From positions 3,348,001 to 3,412,000 of the forward strand of contig NZ_VFNP01000001.1 in assembly GCF_006715635.1 (NCBI RefSeq): DNA of 64,000 bases, in the 5' to 3' direction. A program made the position numbers and the translations under genes. Source of the stretch: Streptomyces sp. SLBN-118 (lineage in GTDB: Bacteria; Actinomycetota; Actinomycetes; Streptomycetales; Streptomycetaceae). Of this stretch, positions 24,735-34,453 are shown piece after piece (positions within the stretch are counted from its first letter, which is position 1; the number at the start of each line of letters is the position of its first letter). Under the pieces are notes generated by a model. The model was not told where the DNA came from, did no database searches, and saw nothing but the letters and a program-made list of their open reading frames with translations.

Positions 24735-26428
24735 TTCTCAGCCCCTTCGGCAGGTACGTCTGAGGAATCGGGCGCCGTCGGCGCCTCGGCGTTGAGGGTC
24801 AGGGCCAGATCGCCCAGCTCTTCGGGAAGCTTCGGGGACTCACTGCGGCCGAGTCCCGCCATTTCGACGACGGTGATGCCGTCCTCACCGGTCACGGCCC
24901 GCACCCAGACCCGGCGGCGCTGGATGAACAGCGAGCCGACGAGGCCCACGATGGCCGCGACGGCACCGGTCAGCGCCCAGCCCGAGGCAGGCTGCCGCGA
25001 GATCTGGAAGGTCGCCCACTCCCTCACTTCCTTCTCGAAGGTGATGGAGCCGGCGCCGCCGGGGAGCGTCATCTTCTCGCCGGGCAGCAGCCGCGCCTTG
25101 AGGATCTCGCCCTTGGCGTCCTTGAACTGGGTCAGCTTGGAGGTGTCGAGCTGGTACACGTTCTGCGGCAGGCCCGCGTCCACGCCCAGGCTTCCGTGGT
25201 AGGCGGTCAGCGCGATCACCGGGAACTCGAGACCCGGGAACTGCGAGAACATCGTGCCCTTGCCGGCGCCGCCGAACGTCGGCACGAAGAAGGCCTGGAA
25301 GCCCAGCTGGTCCTTCTTGCCGTTCTTGTCGCGGTAGCCGTCCATCACCTTGATCGCACCGGTCGAGGTGACGTTGTTGTCGATCGGCAGCAGCGGGACG
25401 GCGCCGTTGAAGACGACCTTGCCCCGGCCGTCCCGGACGGTGACGACGGGGGCGTACCCGTGCCCGTTGAGATAGACCTTGGTGCCGTCGACCACCAGGG
25501 GCTCGTTGACGCGGATCACGGACTTCTTGTCCGGGCCGCCGCCCTTGGAGTACGTGACGCCGGCCTCGTAGGTGCGCGGTGTGCCGCGCTGCGGCCCGGT
25601 CTTCTCGTACGCACCCGTGAAGCTGTCCAGCTTGAAGGTGAACGGCACGAGGTCGTCCGTGCTGAACAGCGAGCCGGACTTGAAGTCGTCGTACTGGGTG
25701 AGCGTGTTGGAGAAACCGTCGCCCTCGACGATCAGCTTGCCGCCCTCGGACTTGAAGAGCTGGCCCGCGGCGAAGGCCACCAGCATCACGATCAGCGCGA
25801 TATGGAAGATCAGGTTGCCGGCCTCGCGCAGATAGCCCTTCTCCGCGGCGACCGCGTCACCGACGGTGTGGGCACGGAAGCGGCGCTTCTTCAGTATCGC
25901 GAGCGCGGCCTCACGCACCTGCTCGGGCTCGGCCCGCGTGCGCCAGGTCGTGTACGCGGGCAGCCTGGTCAGCCGTCCGGGCGCGCCCGGCGGCCGGCCG
26001 CGGAGCTGCCCGACGAACTGCCAGGAGCGCGGCACGATGCAGCCGATGAGCGAGACGAACAGCAGGATGTAGATCGCCGAGAACCACACGGAGCTGTAGA
26101 CGTCGAAGAACTGCAGCTTCTGGTAGACCGGCGAGACCGTCTTGTGGGCTTGCTTGAAGGTCTGCACCTTCAGCTCGTCCACGCTGTTCTGCGGGATCAG
26201 CGAGCCCGGGATCGCGCCGAGCGAGAGCAGGAAGAGAAGGATCAGCGCGACCCGCATGGACGTCAGCTGCCGCCAGAACCAGCGGGCCCAGCCGACGACC
26301 GAGAGGGAGGGCCCGCCGATGAGCTCCTCGCGGGGAGCGGTGGACAGCTGGGCACCGGCCGCGCCGAGGTCCTTGCCTTCCGTGGCGTCGCCGCCGTCCC
26401 GCTGCTCTTCGGTCTCCGTCTTGCTCAT
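24731..26428 (-). CDS. resB: Cytochrome c biogenesis protein ResB
   Basis: A 565-residue ResB protein. Three N-terminal membrane helices (FWRQLTSMRVALILLFLLSLGAIPGSLIP and VYSSVWFSAIYILLFVSLIGCIVPRS first) are followed by a large extracytoplasmic domain. A final helix (GWALTGAVAAIVGLVGSLFI) leads into a cytoplasmic tail. It forms the haem delivery complex with CcsB. The ATG at 26428 is chosen at the SKTETEEQRDGG leader; longer frames run into the ccdA gene. The gap to ccdA is only 5 nt. Confidence 0.94.
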   Translation of the reverse strand: MSKTETEEQRDGGDATEGKDLGAAGAQLSTAPREELIGGPSLSVVGWARWFWRQLTSMRVALILLFLLSLGAIPGSLIPQNSVDELKVQTFKQAHKTVSPVYQKLQFFDVYSSVWFSAIYILLFVSLIGCIVPRSWQFVGQLRGRPPGAPGRLTRLPAYTTWRTRAEPEQVREAALAILKKRRFRAHTVGDAVAAEKGYLREAGNLIFHIALIVMLVAFAAGQLFKSEGGKLIVEGDGFSNTLTQYDDFKSGSLFSTDDLVPFTFKLDSFTGAYEKTGPQRGTPRTYEAGVTYSKGGGPDKKSVIRVNEPLVVDGTKVYLNGHGYAPVVTVRDGRGKVVFNGAVPLLPIDNNVTSTGAIKVMDGYRDKNGKKDQLGFQAFFVPTFGGAGKGTMFSQFPGLEFPVIALTAYHGSLGVDAGLPQNVYQLDTSKLTQFKDAKGEILKARLLPGEKMTLPGGAGSITFEKEVREWATFQISRQPASGWALTGAVAAIVGLVGSLFIQRRRVWVRAVTGEDGITVVEMAGLGRSESPKLPEELGDLALTLNAEAPTAPDSSDVPAEGAEK

Positions 26429-26433
26429 GGAAC

Positions 26434-27204
26434 TCAGATCCCCACCGTGAAGCCGTTGGCCCAGCCCTGCATGTCCTGCACCAGGCTGTCCCAGACGCCG
26501 GTCAGCAGCAGCAGACCGGTCGCGATCATCATGATGCCGCCGATCCGCATCACCCAGGCGTAATGGCGCTTGACCCAGCCGAACGCGCCGAGCGCCTTGC
26601 GGAACGCCACCGCCGCGAGGACGAAGGGCACCCCGAGACCGATGCAGTACGCGACGGTCAGTATGGCCCCCCGGCCCGCGCTCGCCTGCTCGGCGGCAAG
26701 GGCGTTCACGGACGCGAGGGTCGGACCGATGCACGGCGTCCAGCCGACCCCGAAGAGCGCGCCGAGCAGCGGGGCGCCGACGAGCCCGGTCACCGGGCGC
26801 TTGTGGATACGGAATTCGCGCTGGGTGAGCCAGGGCATCAGCCCCATGAAGAACACGCCCAGCAGGATCATCAGCACGCCGAGAACCTTGGAGAGCGTCT
26901 CCCTCTCGCCCTGCAGGGTCGCGCCGAAGTAGCCGAAGAGCGCGCCGCCGGACACGAAGACGGCGGTGAAGCCGAGGACGAAGAGGGAGGCTCCCGCGAC
27001 CATCCGGCCGCGCTTGGCATCGGCGAGATCGGTGCCGCTGACTCCCGTGACGTACGAGAGATAACCGGGGACGAGCGGCAGTACACAGGGAGAGAAGAAG
27101 GAGACGAGTCCGCCGAGGACCGCGATCGGCAGCGCGAGCATCAGCGCACCGCTGAAGACCGTCTCGTTCATGCCCGTGGAGGCGGCGAGAACCTGCACGA
27201 TCAC
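26434..27204 (-). CDS. ccdA: Thiol-disulfide interchange protein CcdA
   Basis: A 256-residue six-helix membrane protein moving electrons from cytoplasmic thioredoxin to extracytoplasmic ResA. The two reactive cysteines are visible in FFSPCVLPLVPGYLSYV (near residue 40) and GWTPCIGPTLASV (near 155). The GTG at 27204 overlaps the resA TGA by four bases. Its position between resA and resB is the usual one. Confidence 0.95.
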   Translation of the reverse strand: MIVQVLAASTGMNETVFSGALMLALPIAVLGGLVSFFSPCVLPLVPGYLSYVTGVSGTDLADAKRGRMVAGASLFVLGFTAVFVSGGALFGYFGATLQGERETLSKVLGVLMILLGVFFMGLMPWLTQREFRIHKRPVTGLVGAPLLGALFGVGWTPCIGPTLASVNALAAEQASAGRGAILTVAYCIGLGVPFVLAAVAFRKALGAFGWVKRHYAWVMRIGGIMMIATGLLLLTGVWDSLVQDMQGWANGFTVGI

Positions 27205-27806
27205 TTCTCCGCGATCAGCGGATCGATGATCTTGTGGAGTCCGTCACTGTCGAGGGCCATGAGCGAGCGCGCCGCGATCTTTCCCTCTCGGTCGAGCACG
27301 ATCGTGGAGGGAATCGACTGCGGATTGAGGCTGCCCTTGGGGAAGCCATTGACGATCAGCTTGCTCATCGGGTCGTACAGGCTCGGATAGCCGAGCGCGA
27401 AATCCTTCTCGAAGGCGAGAGCCGGTCCCTTGTTGGGGTCGCGTGTGTTGAGCCCGACGAACTCCACACCCTTCGCCTTGGTCTCCTTGGAGACCTTGGC
27501 GAAATGCGGGGCCTCGGCGCGGCAGGGCGCGCACCAGGAGCCCCAGACGTTCAGTACGACGACCTTGCCCTTGAGGTCGGCGACGTCGAGCTGCTTGCCG
27601 TCGAGGGTCTCGCCCGCGAGCTGGTGGGGCGTGGCGCGCTTGCCCTTGGCGACGGTGGAGATGCCGCCGGTGCCAGTGACGAAGTTGGTGTCGCCGCCAC
27701 CGCCGGACTTGCCGTTGGTGTCACCGCTGCATGCCGACAGGGTGAGTGCGCCGACAGCGACCACGGCGGTCAGCAGGGCGGCGCGGGGGGCACGGCTAAG
27801 GCTCAT
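27201..27806 (-). CDS. resA: ResA/TlpA-like thioredoxin lipoprotein
   Basis: A 201-residue lipoprotein with a signal peptide and lipobox LSAC (Cys26 lipidated). A thioredoxin fold follows, with the redox motif WCAPC (C92, C95) in VLNVWGSWCAPCRAEAP. It reduces apocytochrome c cysteines outside the membrane before haem attachment. It is the first gene of the operon, and the start ATG lies in a 68-nt gap after the polysaccharide deacetylase-like gene's end region, so the operon promoter must lie close. Confidence 0.94.
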   Translation of the reverse strand: MSLSRAPRAALLTAVVAVGALTLSACSGDTNGKSGGGGDTNFVTGTGGISTVAKGKRATPHQLAGETLDGKQLDVADLKGKVVVLNVWGSWCAPCRAEAPHFAKVSKETKAKGVEFVGLNTRDPNKGPALAFEKDFALGYPSLYDPMSKLIVNGFPKGSLNPQSIPSTIVLDREGKIAARSLMALDSDGLHKIIDPLIAEK

Positions 27807-27874
27807 GTGAAAAGTTTCGCATGGCGGTTCCGGGGATCATTCCGCGCCCCCCTGGGTGCCCGTAAAGCCCCTTG

Positions 27875-29125
27875 TCAGGCCGCCTTGAAGAAAGTGTTCC
27901 AGCCGCCGGCCGGGGACTGACCGACTTCGAGCGTACGGAGCTTGGCGAGCACCTGCGGGTCCTGCACATCGAGCCAGTCGCAGAACTGCCGGAAGGAGAC
28001 CAGCCGTACGTCCTTCTTGCCGGTCATGCCCTTGAGCGCCTCTTCTACGGCGTCCATGTAGATGCCGCCGTTCCACCGCTCGAAGTGGTTGCCTATGTAG
28101 AAGGGCGCGCGGTTGCTCTCGTAGGCCCGGTTGAATCCGGCGAGGTACGCCTCGGTGGCCTGCTTCTTCCACCCGGGATAGCGCTCGGGCATGCCCTTGG
28201 TCGAATTGTTCGACTGATTGGCGAGGATGTTGTAGTCCATCGAGAGCACCTCGAAGGAGTGCCCGGGGAACGGAATCTGCTGGAGCGGCAGATCCCACAG
28301 GCCCTGACGCTTCTCGGGCCACATCTGGCGGCCGCCGGGCGAGCTCGCGTCGTAGCGCCAGCCGAGCTTCTTCGCGGTGGGCAGCAGCTTGTCCTGGCCG
28401 AGCAGGCAGGGGGTGCGGGCGCCGACGAGTTCCTTGCGGTAGTCGAAGGGCAGCGGATCCATGTCCTTCCAGCCCGTGTTCGTACGCCACTCGGTGACGA
28501 ACTTCACAGCCTGGTCTATCTCGTTCTGCCAGTCGGCGGGCGACCAGTTGCCGACCGATCCCGAACCACCGCAGAAATGCCCGTTGAAATGCGTGCCTAT
28601 CTCATGGCCGTCGAGCCACGCCTGGCGTACGTACTTCAGCGTCTCCTTGATGTGACCGTCGGAGAGATAGCCGATGTCGGATGCGCCGATGCCATTGTTC
28701 GGCGGACGGTAGATCGTCTTCTTCGACTCGGGGAGCAGATAGAGCCCGGAGAGGAAGAAGGTCATCGCCGCGTCATGATTCCTGGCGAGTTCGAGGAAAC
28801 GCGGGAAGAGGCCGTTGCCGACCTCGCCCGCACCGTCCCAGGAAAAGATCACGAACTGCGGCGGTGTCTGGCCCGGTTCGAGCCGGACAGGCTTGGGCGG
28901 CTGGTTCGGCTGCTTGCCAGTGTCGGACGTCGAGCCGTCACCTATGAGCCGGCCCTGACTCTTGGAGGGGGATGGCTTGCCGCCCTTGCCGTCCCCGCCA
29001 GGTCCGGCACGTCCCCCTTTGTCCTGATTGAAGGAGCCGCAGCCGGCGATTCCGATCGCGGCTGCGGCTCCAAGTCCCGCCCCCAGCACGCCCCTTCGAC
29101 TGATGTCGCGCATGTCGTCCCCCAT
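27875..29125 (-). CDS. Tat-exported lipoprotein, polysaccharide deacetylase-like
   Basis: A 416-residue exported protein. The start MGDDMRDISRRGVLGAG carries a twin-arginine motif, then a hydrophobic segment and a lipobox IAGC (about residue 29), so it is a Tat-dependent lipoprotein. A Ser/Pro/Gly-rich linker leads to a domain beginning FVIFSWDGAGE, with the DG of the NodB first motif, and HEIGTHFNGH, resembling the HxxxH metal motif. Some catalytic NodB residues are not obvious, so it may be a diverged deacetylase. The ATG at 29125 is preferred, with GGGAGGG about 5 nt upstream. Confidence 0.8.
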   Translation of the reverse strand: MGDDMRDISRRGVLGAGLGAAAAIGIAGCGSFNQDKGGRAGPGGDGKGGKPSPSKSQGRLIGDGSTSDTGKQPNQPPKPVRLEPGQTPPQFVIFSWDGAGEVGNGLFPRFLELARNHDAAMTFFLSGLYLLPESKKTIYRPPNNGIGASDIGYLSDGHIKETLKYVRQAWLDGHEIGTHFNGHFCGGSGSVGNWSPADWQNEIDQAVKFVTEWRTNTGWKDMDPLPFDYRKELVGARTPCLLGQDKLLPTAKKLGWRYDASSPGGRQMWPEKRQGLWDLPLQQIPFPGHSFEVLSMDYNILANQSNNSTKGMPERYPGWKKQATEAYLAGFNRAYESNRAPFYIGNHFERWNGGIYMDAVEEALKGMTGKKDVRLVSFRQFCDWLDVQDPQVLAKLRTLEVGQSPAGGWNTFFKAA

Positions 29126-29248
29126 CCACGCCCTCCCGGTCGGAGAGAGCACATCCAAACCGGCAATGGTCTAGATGGACTTCCGGAGAGGGGGGTTCCG
29201 GGGACTACTGCCTCTTTGGGTAAAGGTTTGTGAAGAACTGCGCTCCAC

Positions 29249-29950
29249 TCACGCGCCGAATGCCTTGGCCTTGCCCTTCACAGGTTTTGCACCGGCGAGA
29301 AGATGAGCCGGAACAAGATCACGGGCGGGCTCGCTGTAACCGACGGAGACAATCCGGTCTCCTTGGTACGTGAATGTGGTCAACGACGCGAGCGTGCACT
29401 GCCGGCGGCGCGGGTCGTGCCACAGACGGCGCCGCTCCACAAAGCTGCGAACGATCCAGATCGGCAGCTGATGACTGACACACACGGCCTCGTGCCCACG
29501 GGCCGCGTCCCGCGCCGCGTCGAGGGCGCCCATCATCCGTACGACCTGATCGACGTACGGCTCGCCCCACGACGGGCGGAACGGGTTGGTCAGATGCTTC
29601 CAGTTGGACGGCTTGCGCAGCGCGCCGTCGCCGACGCCGAAGGTCTTGCCCTCGAAGACATTGCCCGCCTCGATCAGCCGCTCGTCGGTGTCGAGGGTGA
29701 GGCTGTGGCCCTTGGCGACGGGCGCCGCGGTCTCCTGGGCGCGCTCCAGCGGGGAGGCGACGACATGAGTGATGTCGCGGTCCGCGAGATGCTCGGCGAC
29801 CCGGTCGGCCATCTGCCGGCCGAGCTCGGAGAGGTGGTACCCGGCGCGGCGGCCGTAGAGCACACCGTCGGGGTTCTCGACCTCGCCGTGGCGCACCAGG
29901 TGGACGACGGTGATGTCCTTCTCCGCGCTGATGTCCTTCTCCGCGCTCAT
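29249..29950 (-). CDS. Histidine phosphatase (phosphoglycerate-mutase-like) family protein
   Basis: A 233-residue member of the histidine phosphatase superfamily. The phosphohistidine motif is [12 protein letters not shown] (RHGE near residue 20), with the partner Arg in [12 protein letters not shown] and the second His in CVSHQLPIW. Substrates in this family vary widely. The first 14 codons contain an exact tandem duplication of the SAEKDI-coding unit. The ATG overlaps the hemL TGA by four bases (ATGA), so it is coupled to hemL. Confidence 0.9.
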   Translation of the reverse strand: MSAEKDISAEKDITVVHLVRHGEVENPDGVLYGRRAGYHLSELGRQMADRVAEHLADRDITHVVASPLERAQETAAPVAKGHSLTLDTDERLIEAGNVFEGKTFGVGDGALRKPSNWKHLTNPFRPSWGEPYVDQVVRMMGALDAARDAARGHEAVCVSHQLPIWIVRSFVERRRLWHDPRRRQCTLASLTTFTYQGDRIVSVGYSEPARDLVPAHLLAGAKPVKGKAKAFGA

Positions 29951-31263
29951 GCAGACACCTCCGTCGCCTCGGCCGCGGCACGGGCGGCAGCGGGCAGCGC
30001 GGCGGCGATCCGCTCTATCGCCCGCTCGTCGTGGGCCGTGGAGACGAACCAGGACTCGAAGGCGGACGGCGGCAGATAGACACCCTGGGAGAGCATCGAG
30101 TGGAAGAAGGCGGTGAAGCGGAAGGACTCCTGCTTCTTGGCGTCCTCGTAGTTCCTGACGTCCGAGCCGGTGAAGAAGACGGAGAACATGTTGCTTGCCG
30201 TCTGCAGCCGGTGGGCCACGCCCTCCTTGGACAGCGCATCGGTCACCAGCGACCGGATCTCCGCCGAGACGGCGTTGATCTTCTCGTACGCGGCGTTGTC
30301 GAGCAGCCGGAGCTGCGCGAGCCCGGCGGCGGTGGCCACCGGGTTACCGGAGAGGGTGCCCGCCTGGTAGACCGGGCCGGCCGGGGCGAGATGCGCCATG
30401 ACGTCCTGCCGCCCGCCGAAGGCCGCGGCGGGGAAACCGCCGCCCATGACCTTGCCGAAGGTCATCAGGTCGGGCGTGACGCCGTCCACGCCGTACCAGC
30501 CGGCCCTGGACGTACGGAAGCCGGTCATGACCTCGTCGGAGATGTACAGAGCGCCGTTCTCGGAGCAGGCCGCCTTGAGGCCCTCGTTGAAGCCCGGCTG
30601 CGGCGGGACCACGCCCATGTTGCCCGGCGACGCCTCGGTGATCACACACGCGATCTCGCCCGGGTGCGCCTGGAAGGCCTCGCGCACCGCCTGAAGGTCG
30701 TTGTAGGGCAGCACGATGGTGTCGCCCGCCTGCGCGCCCGTGACGCCGGGGGTGTCGGGCAGCCCGAAGGTCGCCACGCCCGAGCCCGCGGCGGCGAGCA
30801 GCGCGTCCACATGGCCGTGGTAGCAGCCGGCGAACTTCACGACCTTGGCCCGGCCGGTGAAGCCGCGGGCCAGCCGGATCGCGGACATCGTCGCTTCCGT
30901 ACCGCTGGAAACGAGCCGTACCTGCTCGACCGGCTCGATGCGGGCCACGATCTCCTCGGCGAGGGCGACCTCACCCTCGCCGGGCGTGCCGAAGGAGGTT
31001 CCGCGGGCCACGGCGGACTGCACCGCCTCGATGACGGCCGGGTGCGAGTGCCCAAGGATCATCGGCCCCCAGGAGCAGACGAGGTCGACGTATTCGCGCC
31101 CGTCGGCATCGGTGAGGTACGGACCCGTACCGGACACCATGAACCGGGGCGTACCACCCACGGCTCGGAAGGCCCGGACGGGAGAGTTGACGCCGCCGGG
31201 CGTCACGAGGGACGCGCGGTCGAAAAGCGACTGCGAAACTGGGGCTTCGTATGAATACGCCAC
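29947..31263 (-). CDS. hemL: Glutamate-1-semialdehyde 2,1-aminomutase HemL
   Basis: A 438-residue PLP enzyme making 5-aminolevulinate from glutamate-1-semialdehyde in the C5 tetrapyrrole pathway. Landmarks are [22 protein letters not shown] at the start, [26 protein letters not shown] cofactor-binding residues, SDEVMTGFR, and the PLP lysine in [17 protein letters not shown]. It is the promoter-proximal gene of hemL-phosphatase, with a 396-nt gap upstream. hemB and hemD for the following steps are at the far right of the window. Confidence 0.96.
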   Translation of the reverse strand: MAYSYEAPVSQSLFDRASLVTPGGVNSPVRAFRAVGGTPRFMVSGTGPYLTDADGREYVDLVCSWGPMILGHSHPAVIEAVQSAVARGTSFGTPGEGEVALAEEIVARIEPVEQVRLVSSGTEATMSAIRLARGFTGRAKVVKFAGCYHGHVDALLAAAGSGVATFGLPDTPGVTGAQAGDTIVLPYNDLQAVREAFQAHPGEIACVITEASPGNMGVVPPQPGFNEGLKAACSENGALYISDEVMTGFRTSRAGWYGVDGVTPDLMTFGKVMGGGFPAAAFGGRQDVMAHLAPAGPVYQAGTLSGNPVATAAGLAQLRLLDNAAYEKINAVSAEIRSLVTDALSKEGVAHRLQTASNMFSVFFTGSDVRNYEDAKKQESFRFTAFFHSMLSQGVYLPPSAFESWFVSTAHDERAIERIAAALPAAARAAAEATEVSA

Positions 31264-31659
31264 TTTGGTCCTGATCTGCGATTCGGGTGTTCGGTGGTGC
31301 CGGGGGACGGATCTCGGCCACCGGTGAGCAGGGAGCGCGGTCTCCTCGTATTACGAAACGGCGTCACCACGCTCGCGTCTGCGAAACTGGGGCGACATAG
31401 GGAAGGCTCACGGAATCCATGGTGTCAGAGCCCCTGACGTTCTTGCCGACGGGTGTTTCGCGGCACGTTCGTGGGGGAGGTCACTGTCACGATGATCGGG
31501 TTGCGCGGCGGGGGCTGCGAGTGGTCGGGTGGAGATATGCATCGCGGTGGCGGACTGGGCGAGGGGACCGACGACCTGGGTCCTGAGCCTGCCCGGCGGG
31601 GAAAACACCGGCGAGGCGAATCTGGCGCGGACGAGCCCTTGGGAAGCAGGAGCGGCCGA
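31264..31659. other. 396-nt gap upstream of hemL and a conserved hypothetical gene
   Basis: This gap separates the divergent hemL and the conserved hypothetical gene at 31660. It must contain both promoters. I see no large palindrome, riboswitch-like fold or tRNA. Part of it (31453-31659) is open in the downstream frame, but the encoded sequence is Gly/Arg-rich and looks non-coding. Confidence 0.4.
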
Positions 31660-32097
31660 GTGGGGGTGACCTACAAGTACTTCGGCGCGCCTGACGGTGC
31701 CACGGCCGCACGAGTGCCGATCTCGATGCGCCCGGAGGAGCTGGGCGGCGACGAGCTCGGCATGGGCGGAATGTTTGCCAAGATCAAGCCGGAGACCATA
31801 GCCGCGATGGTGCTGACCGGCATCCAGGGCATGCCTCTCAACAAGGTCCCGCCGCTGGAGCTGGTGGTGCTCCACCCCGACTATGCGGTGGTCAAGCTTC
31901 CGATGACGGTGGTCGACCCCCTGCGCGGCATCGGCGAGGAGTCGGTGGGCGCGGCGGCCTTCATATGGTCGACGGTCCCGGACCGGGGCGGTCCGCGCGA
32001 CGCGTTCAACGTGTACCAACTGCTGCACGAGTGGCAGGACTTCTCGGTACGTCTCCATGAGGCGGGGCACCAGCCGTACTGCCTGGTGTGGCCCTGA
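31660..32097 (+). CDS. Conserved hypothetical protein
   Basis: A 145-residue soluble protein that I do not recognise as a named family. It begins VGVTYKYFGAPDGATAARVPISMRPEELGGDELGMGGMF and ends with LLHEWQDFSVRLHEAGHQPYCLVWP. No signal peptide or membrane helix is present. Either GTG at 31660 or 31666 could be used; AGGAG lies seven nt before the first. It is conserved-looking in composition and codon use, so it is probably a real gene. Confidence 0.7.
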   Translation: MGVTYKYFGAPDGATAARVPISMRPEELGGDELGMGGMFAKIKPETIAAMVLTGIQGMPLNKVPPLELVVLHPDYAVVKLPMTVVDPLRGIGEESVGAAAFIWSTVPDRGGPRDAFNVYQLLHEWQDFSVRLHEAGHQPYCLVWP

Positions 32098-32106
32098 GGT
32101 TTTCTT

Positions 32107-32165
32107 TCCGGATCGTGTCCGGATCGTGCAGTCCGGATCAGGAGTCCGGATCGGCACTTCGGATC
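32107..32165. repeat. Five spaced TCCGGATC repeats after the hypothetical gene
   Basis: TCCGGATC occurs exactly at 32107, 32118, 32132 and 32145, and as TTCGGATC at 32158, at 11-14 nt intervals, right after the stop at 32097. Each copy is a palindrome. It lies in the 197-nt gap between convergent genes. Confidence 0.7.
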
Positions 32166-32294
32166 GGGCAGGTCTCAACCCTCCAGGACATGACCGGCTG
32201 CGGGCTTGTCCGTCACATGTCCTGCCCTGACGAGTGCCGGCCTCGCACGTCCTGCCCTTGAATGTCCTGGCGTCCTGGGTTCACAAGTCGTGCC

Positions 32295-32861
32295 CTACGG
32301 CCGCCAGTGCGGATCGCGGCCGGTCAGGGCAAGCACCCGCTCGAGCGCGGACGCGTCCTCCCCCACCTCGACGGGCTCGCCGTACACGCCGCCCTTGCGG
32401 GCCATCGGTGCCAGCTCCGCGAGCGTCGGCCCGATCTCGTCGACCACGGCCGGGTCGGGGGTGAAGTCCTGTCCGGTGGCACGGGCCAGGTCCCAGGCGT
32501 GCAGGGTCAGATCGCCCAGCGCCATGCCGGCGACGGTCCTGGCCGGGAAGCCCATGCTCCCGGTGGTGCCCTCCTCGGCCCCGGGTGCCGCCCACGCCGC
32601 GACGAGCGCGTCGGCCTCGTCGGCGAACCGGGACCGCCAGTCGCCCTCCATGCAGTGCGGCTCGGCGCCGAAGTCGGATTTCTCCTTCGCGGCCAGTTTC
32701 TGGAAGTTGATCAGGACCTGGATGAGGTGATTCGTGAGGTCGCGTACGTCGTACTCGGTGCAGGGCGTCGGATCGGACAGCCGGTCGTCGGTGATACCGC
32801 GCACCACCGGCACCGCGCGCTTCGCCGCCGCGTCGAACAGCTCACTGATGGGTTTCGTCAT
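32295..32861 (-). CDS. TIGR03086 / DinB-like maleylpyruvate isomerase-type protein
   Basis: A 188-residue protein of the TIGR03086 family, with the mycothiol-dependent maleylpyruvate isomerase/DinB four-helix fold. Landmarks are PTPCTEYDVRDLTNHLIQVLINF (with the family's conserved His in DLTNHL) and LGDLTLHAWDLARATGQD near residue 128 (HAWD). It may be a mycothiol-dependent enzyme, but function is not established. The ATG at 32861 is set by homology; longer frames are antisense shadows of the AraC gene. It is divergent from the AraC gene with only 63 nt between them. Confidence 0.85.
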   Translation of the reverse strand: MTKPISELFDAAAKRAVPVVRGITDDRLSDPTPCTEYDVRDLTNHLIQVLINFQKLAAKEKSDFGAEPHCMEGDWRSRFADEADALVAAWAAPGAEEGTTGSMGFPARTVAGMALGDLTLHAWDLARATGQDFTPDPAVVDEIGPTLAELAPMARKGGVYGEPVEVGEDASALERVLALTGRDPHWRP

Positions 32862-32924
32862 GCCTCGACGGTAGGAGCGGCAGAGCCCCTGCGTATTGAA
32901 CAAACGCGACATAGGATCCGCGTC

Positions 32925-33794
32925 ATGGCAGGTCCGCGCCGCGACACCAGGGGAATCGTCGAAGCCCGCGAGCTCTTCGCACGGGTCGAGTTCCGCCGCC
33001 GCGAGCCCGCGCCGGAGCTGCGTCCGTATCTCGAGCACTACTGGCTCATCGACTGGGAGCTGGCGGAGCCCTACGCCTCCCATCTGGTGCCCCATCCGTC
33101 CGTGAACGTGGTCTTCCAGCGGTATGGCGACGAGCCGCCGTGGGGGGAGGTCGCGGGCATTGGACTTGGGCTGTTCACACAGAAGCTTGAGGGGCGGGGG
33201 CGCGTGTGCGGGGTGCAGTTCCGCCCCGGCGGTTTCCGGCCGTTCTCGCCCGCGCGGCCGGTGTCCGACTGGACGGGGCATCGCGTGCCGGTCGCGGACG
33301 TCCTCGCGGGCGCGGGGCCGGACACGGCGGGCGCGATCCTCGGGCCGGAGGCGCAGGACGAGCGCGTCGCCGCGCTGGACGCCTTCCTGCTGGGGCTGGA
33401 GCCCGCGGCGGACCCGCAGGCGCTGCGTGCGATGGAGCTGGTCGATCTGGTGCGCGGGGACCGTACGATCCGGCGGGTGGCCCAGCTGGCGGAGGCGGAG
33501 GGTGTGTCGGCGCGTTCGCTGCAGCGGCTCTTCTCGGCGTACGTCGGGGTCGGCCCCAAGTGGGTCATTTTGCGCTACCGCATCCATGAGGCCCTGGAGC
33601 GGGCGGAGGATGCCGAGGCCGCGGCCCCGGCGGACGGGGACGGCGCGGGCGCGGACGGCGGCGGGCTGGACTGGGCGGCGCTCGCCGCCGAGCTCGGCTA
33701 CAGCGATCAGGCCCATCTCGTACGGGACTTCACCGCCACGGTGGGCGTACCGCCGACCGCGTACGCCCGCCAGGCGCCCCCTAGTCGTCAGTAA
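32925..33794 (+). CDS. AraC-family regulator
   Basis: A 289-residue regulator with an N-terminal DUF6597-type region (ELRPYLEHYWLIDWEL, then VCGVQFRPGGFRPF). A C-terminal AraC DNA-binding domain follows, with two helix-turn-helix units (IRRVAQLAEAEGVSARSLQRLFSAYVGVGPKWVILRYRIHEAL and DWAALAAELGYSDQAHLVRDFTATVGVPPTAY). An alanine/aspartate-rich insert (PADGDGAGADGGG) separates them. The ATG at 32925 is chosen. It is divergent from the TIGR03086 gene, a likely target, and overlaps the convergent hypothetical gene by 7 nt. Confidence 0.88.
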   Translation: MAGPRRDTRGIVEARELFARVEFRRREPAPELRPYLEHYWLIDWELAEPYASHLVPHPSVNVVFQRYGDEPPWGEVAGIGLGLFTQKLEGRGRVCGVQFRPGGFRPFSPARPVSDWTGHRVPVADVLAGAGPDTAGAILGPEAQDERVAALDAFLLGLEPAADPQALRAMELVDLVRGDRTIRRVAQLAEAEGVSARSLQRLFSAYVGVGPKWVILRYRIHEALERAEDAEAAAPADGDGAGADGGGLDWAALAAELGYSDQAHLVRDFTATVGVPPTAYARQAPPSRQ

Positions 33795-34408
33795 CTCTCG
33801 GTGACACCGACGGCACCCGTTCCGTGGCCGGCCGCGTACCGCAGCACCCGCAGCGGCCCGTCCAGCAGCGTGCGCGCGTCGAAGCCGGGCTCGTCGCTCA
33901 TGGCCGACATCCAGGCGTCGATGCGGCCGATGACCTCGGCACGGCGGGGCCCGGTGACGGCGAGCACGGACTCGGCGTGCGGCAGGACGGCCCGTACCTC
34001 GGCGGCGGTCAGCAGGAAGTCGCCGAACCAGCCGGGGAGCCGGGCCACGGCCTGCGCCCCCAGCCCGTAACAGAGGGCAACGGCCGGATCGCCCTTGCGC
34101 GCGGCGGCGGCGAAGGCGGCCTCCCCTTCCGCGTCCCGCAGCAGATCCATGGCCGCCTCCTTCATCGCGGCGACGGCCGGCGCGCTGGGCCCGCCACTGC
34201 GCGCGAAGGCGGCGAAGCGGTGGGCTTCGGGCGTGGGCGCCGGCGTGAAGTACGGTTCGCGGTCACCGCCGCCGAGCCACCACGCCAGATCCTCGGCGTA
34301 TCCCGGGGGCGTGGTCCACTCCCCCTCCAGGTGCGCGAAACGCCCGGGCAGGGCCGCGACGTCGGCATCGGGGACGGCGCCGATCGCCCACACCCGGGTG
34401 AAGCTCAT
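33788..34408 (-). CDS. Conserved hypothetical protein
   Basis: A 206-residue soluble, alanine-rich protein I cannot assign to a named family. It begins MSFTRVWAIGAVPDADVAALPGRF and has a conserved-looking DLAWWLGGGDREPYFTPAP region near residue 40. No signal peptide or obvious catalytic motif is seen. GGAG lies eight nt before the ATG. It is divergent from the GNAT acetyltransferase, with only 45 nt between the starts. Confidence 0.75.
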   Translation of the reverse strand: MSFTRVWAIGAVPDADVAALPGRFAHLEGEWTTPPGYAEDLAWWLGGGDREPYFTPAPTPEAHRFAAFARSGGPSAPAVAAMKEAAMDLLRDAEGEAAFAAAARKGDPAVALCYGLGAQAVARLPGWFGDFLLTAAEVRAVLPHAESVLAVTGPRRAEVIGRIDAWMSAMSDEPGFDARTLLDGPLRVLRYAAGHGTGAVGVTESY

Positions 34409-34453
34409 CCTCAGGACTCCCGGCTGTCAGACCCCCGTTTTACAGTGCGTGAC

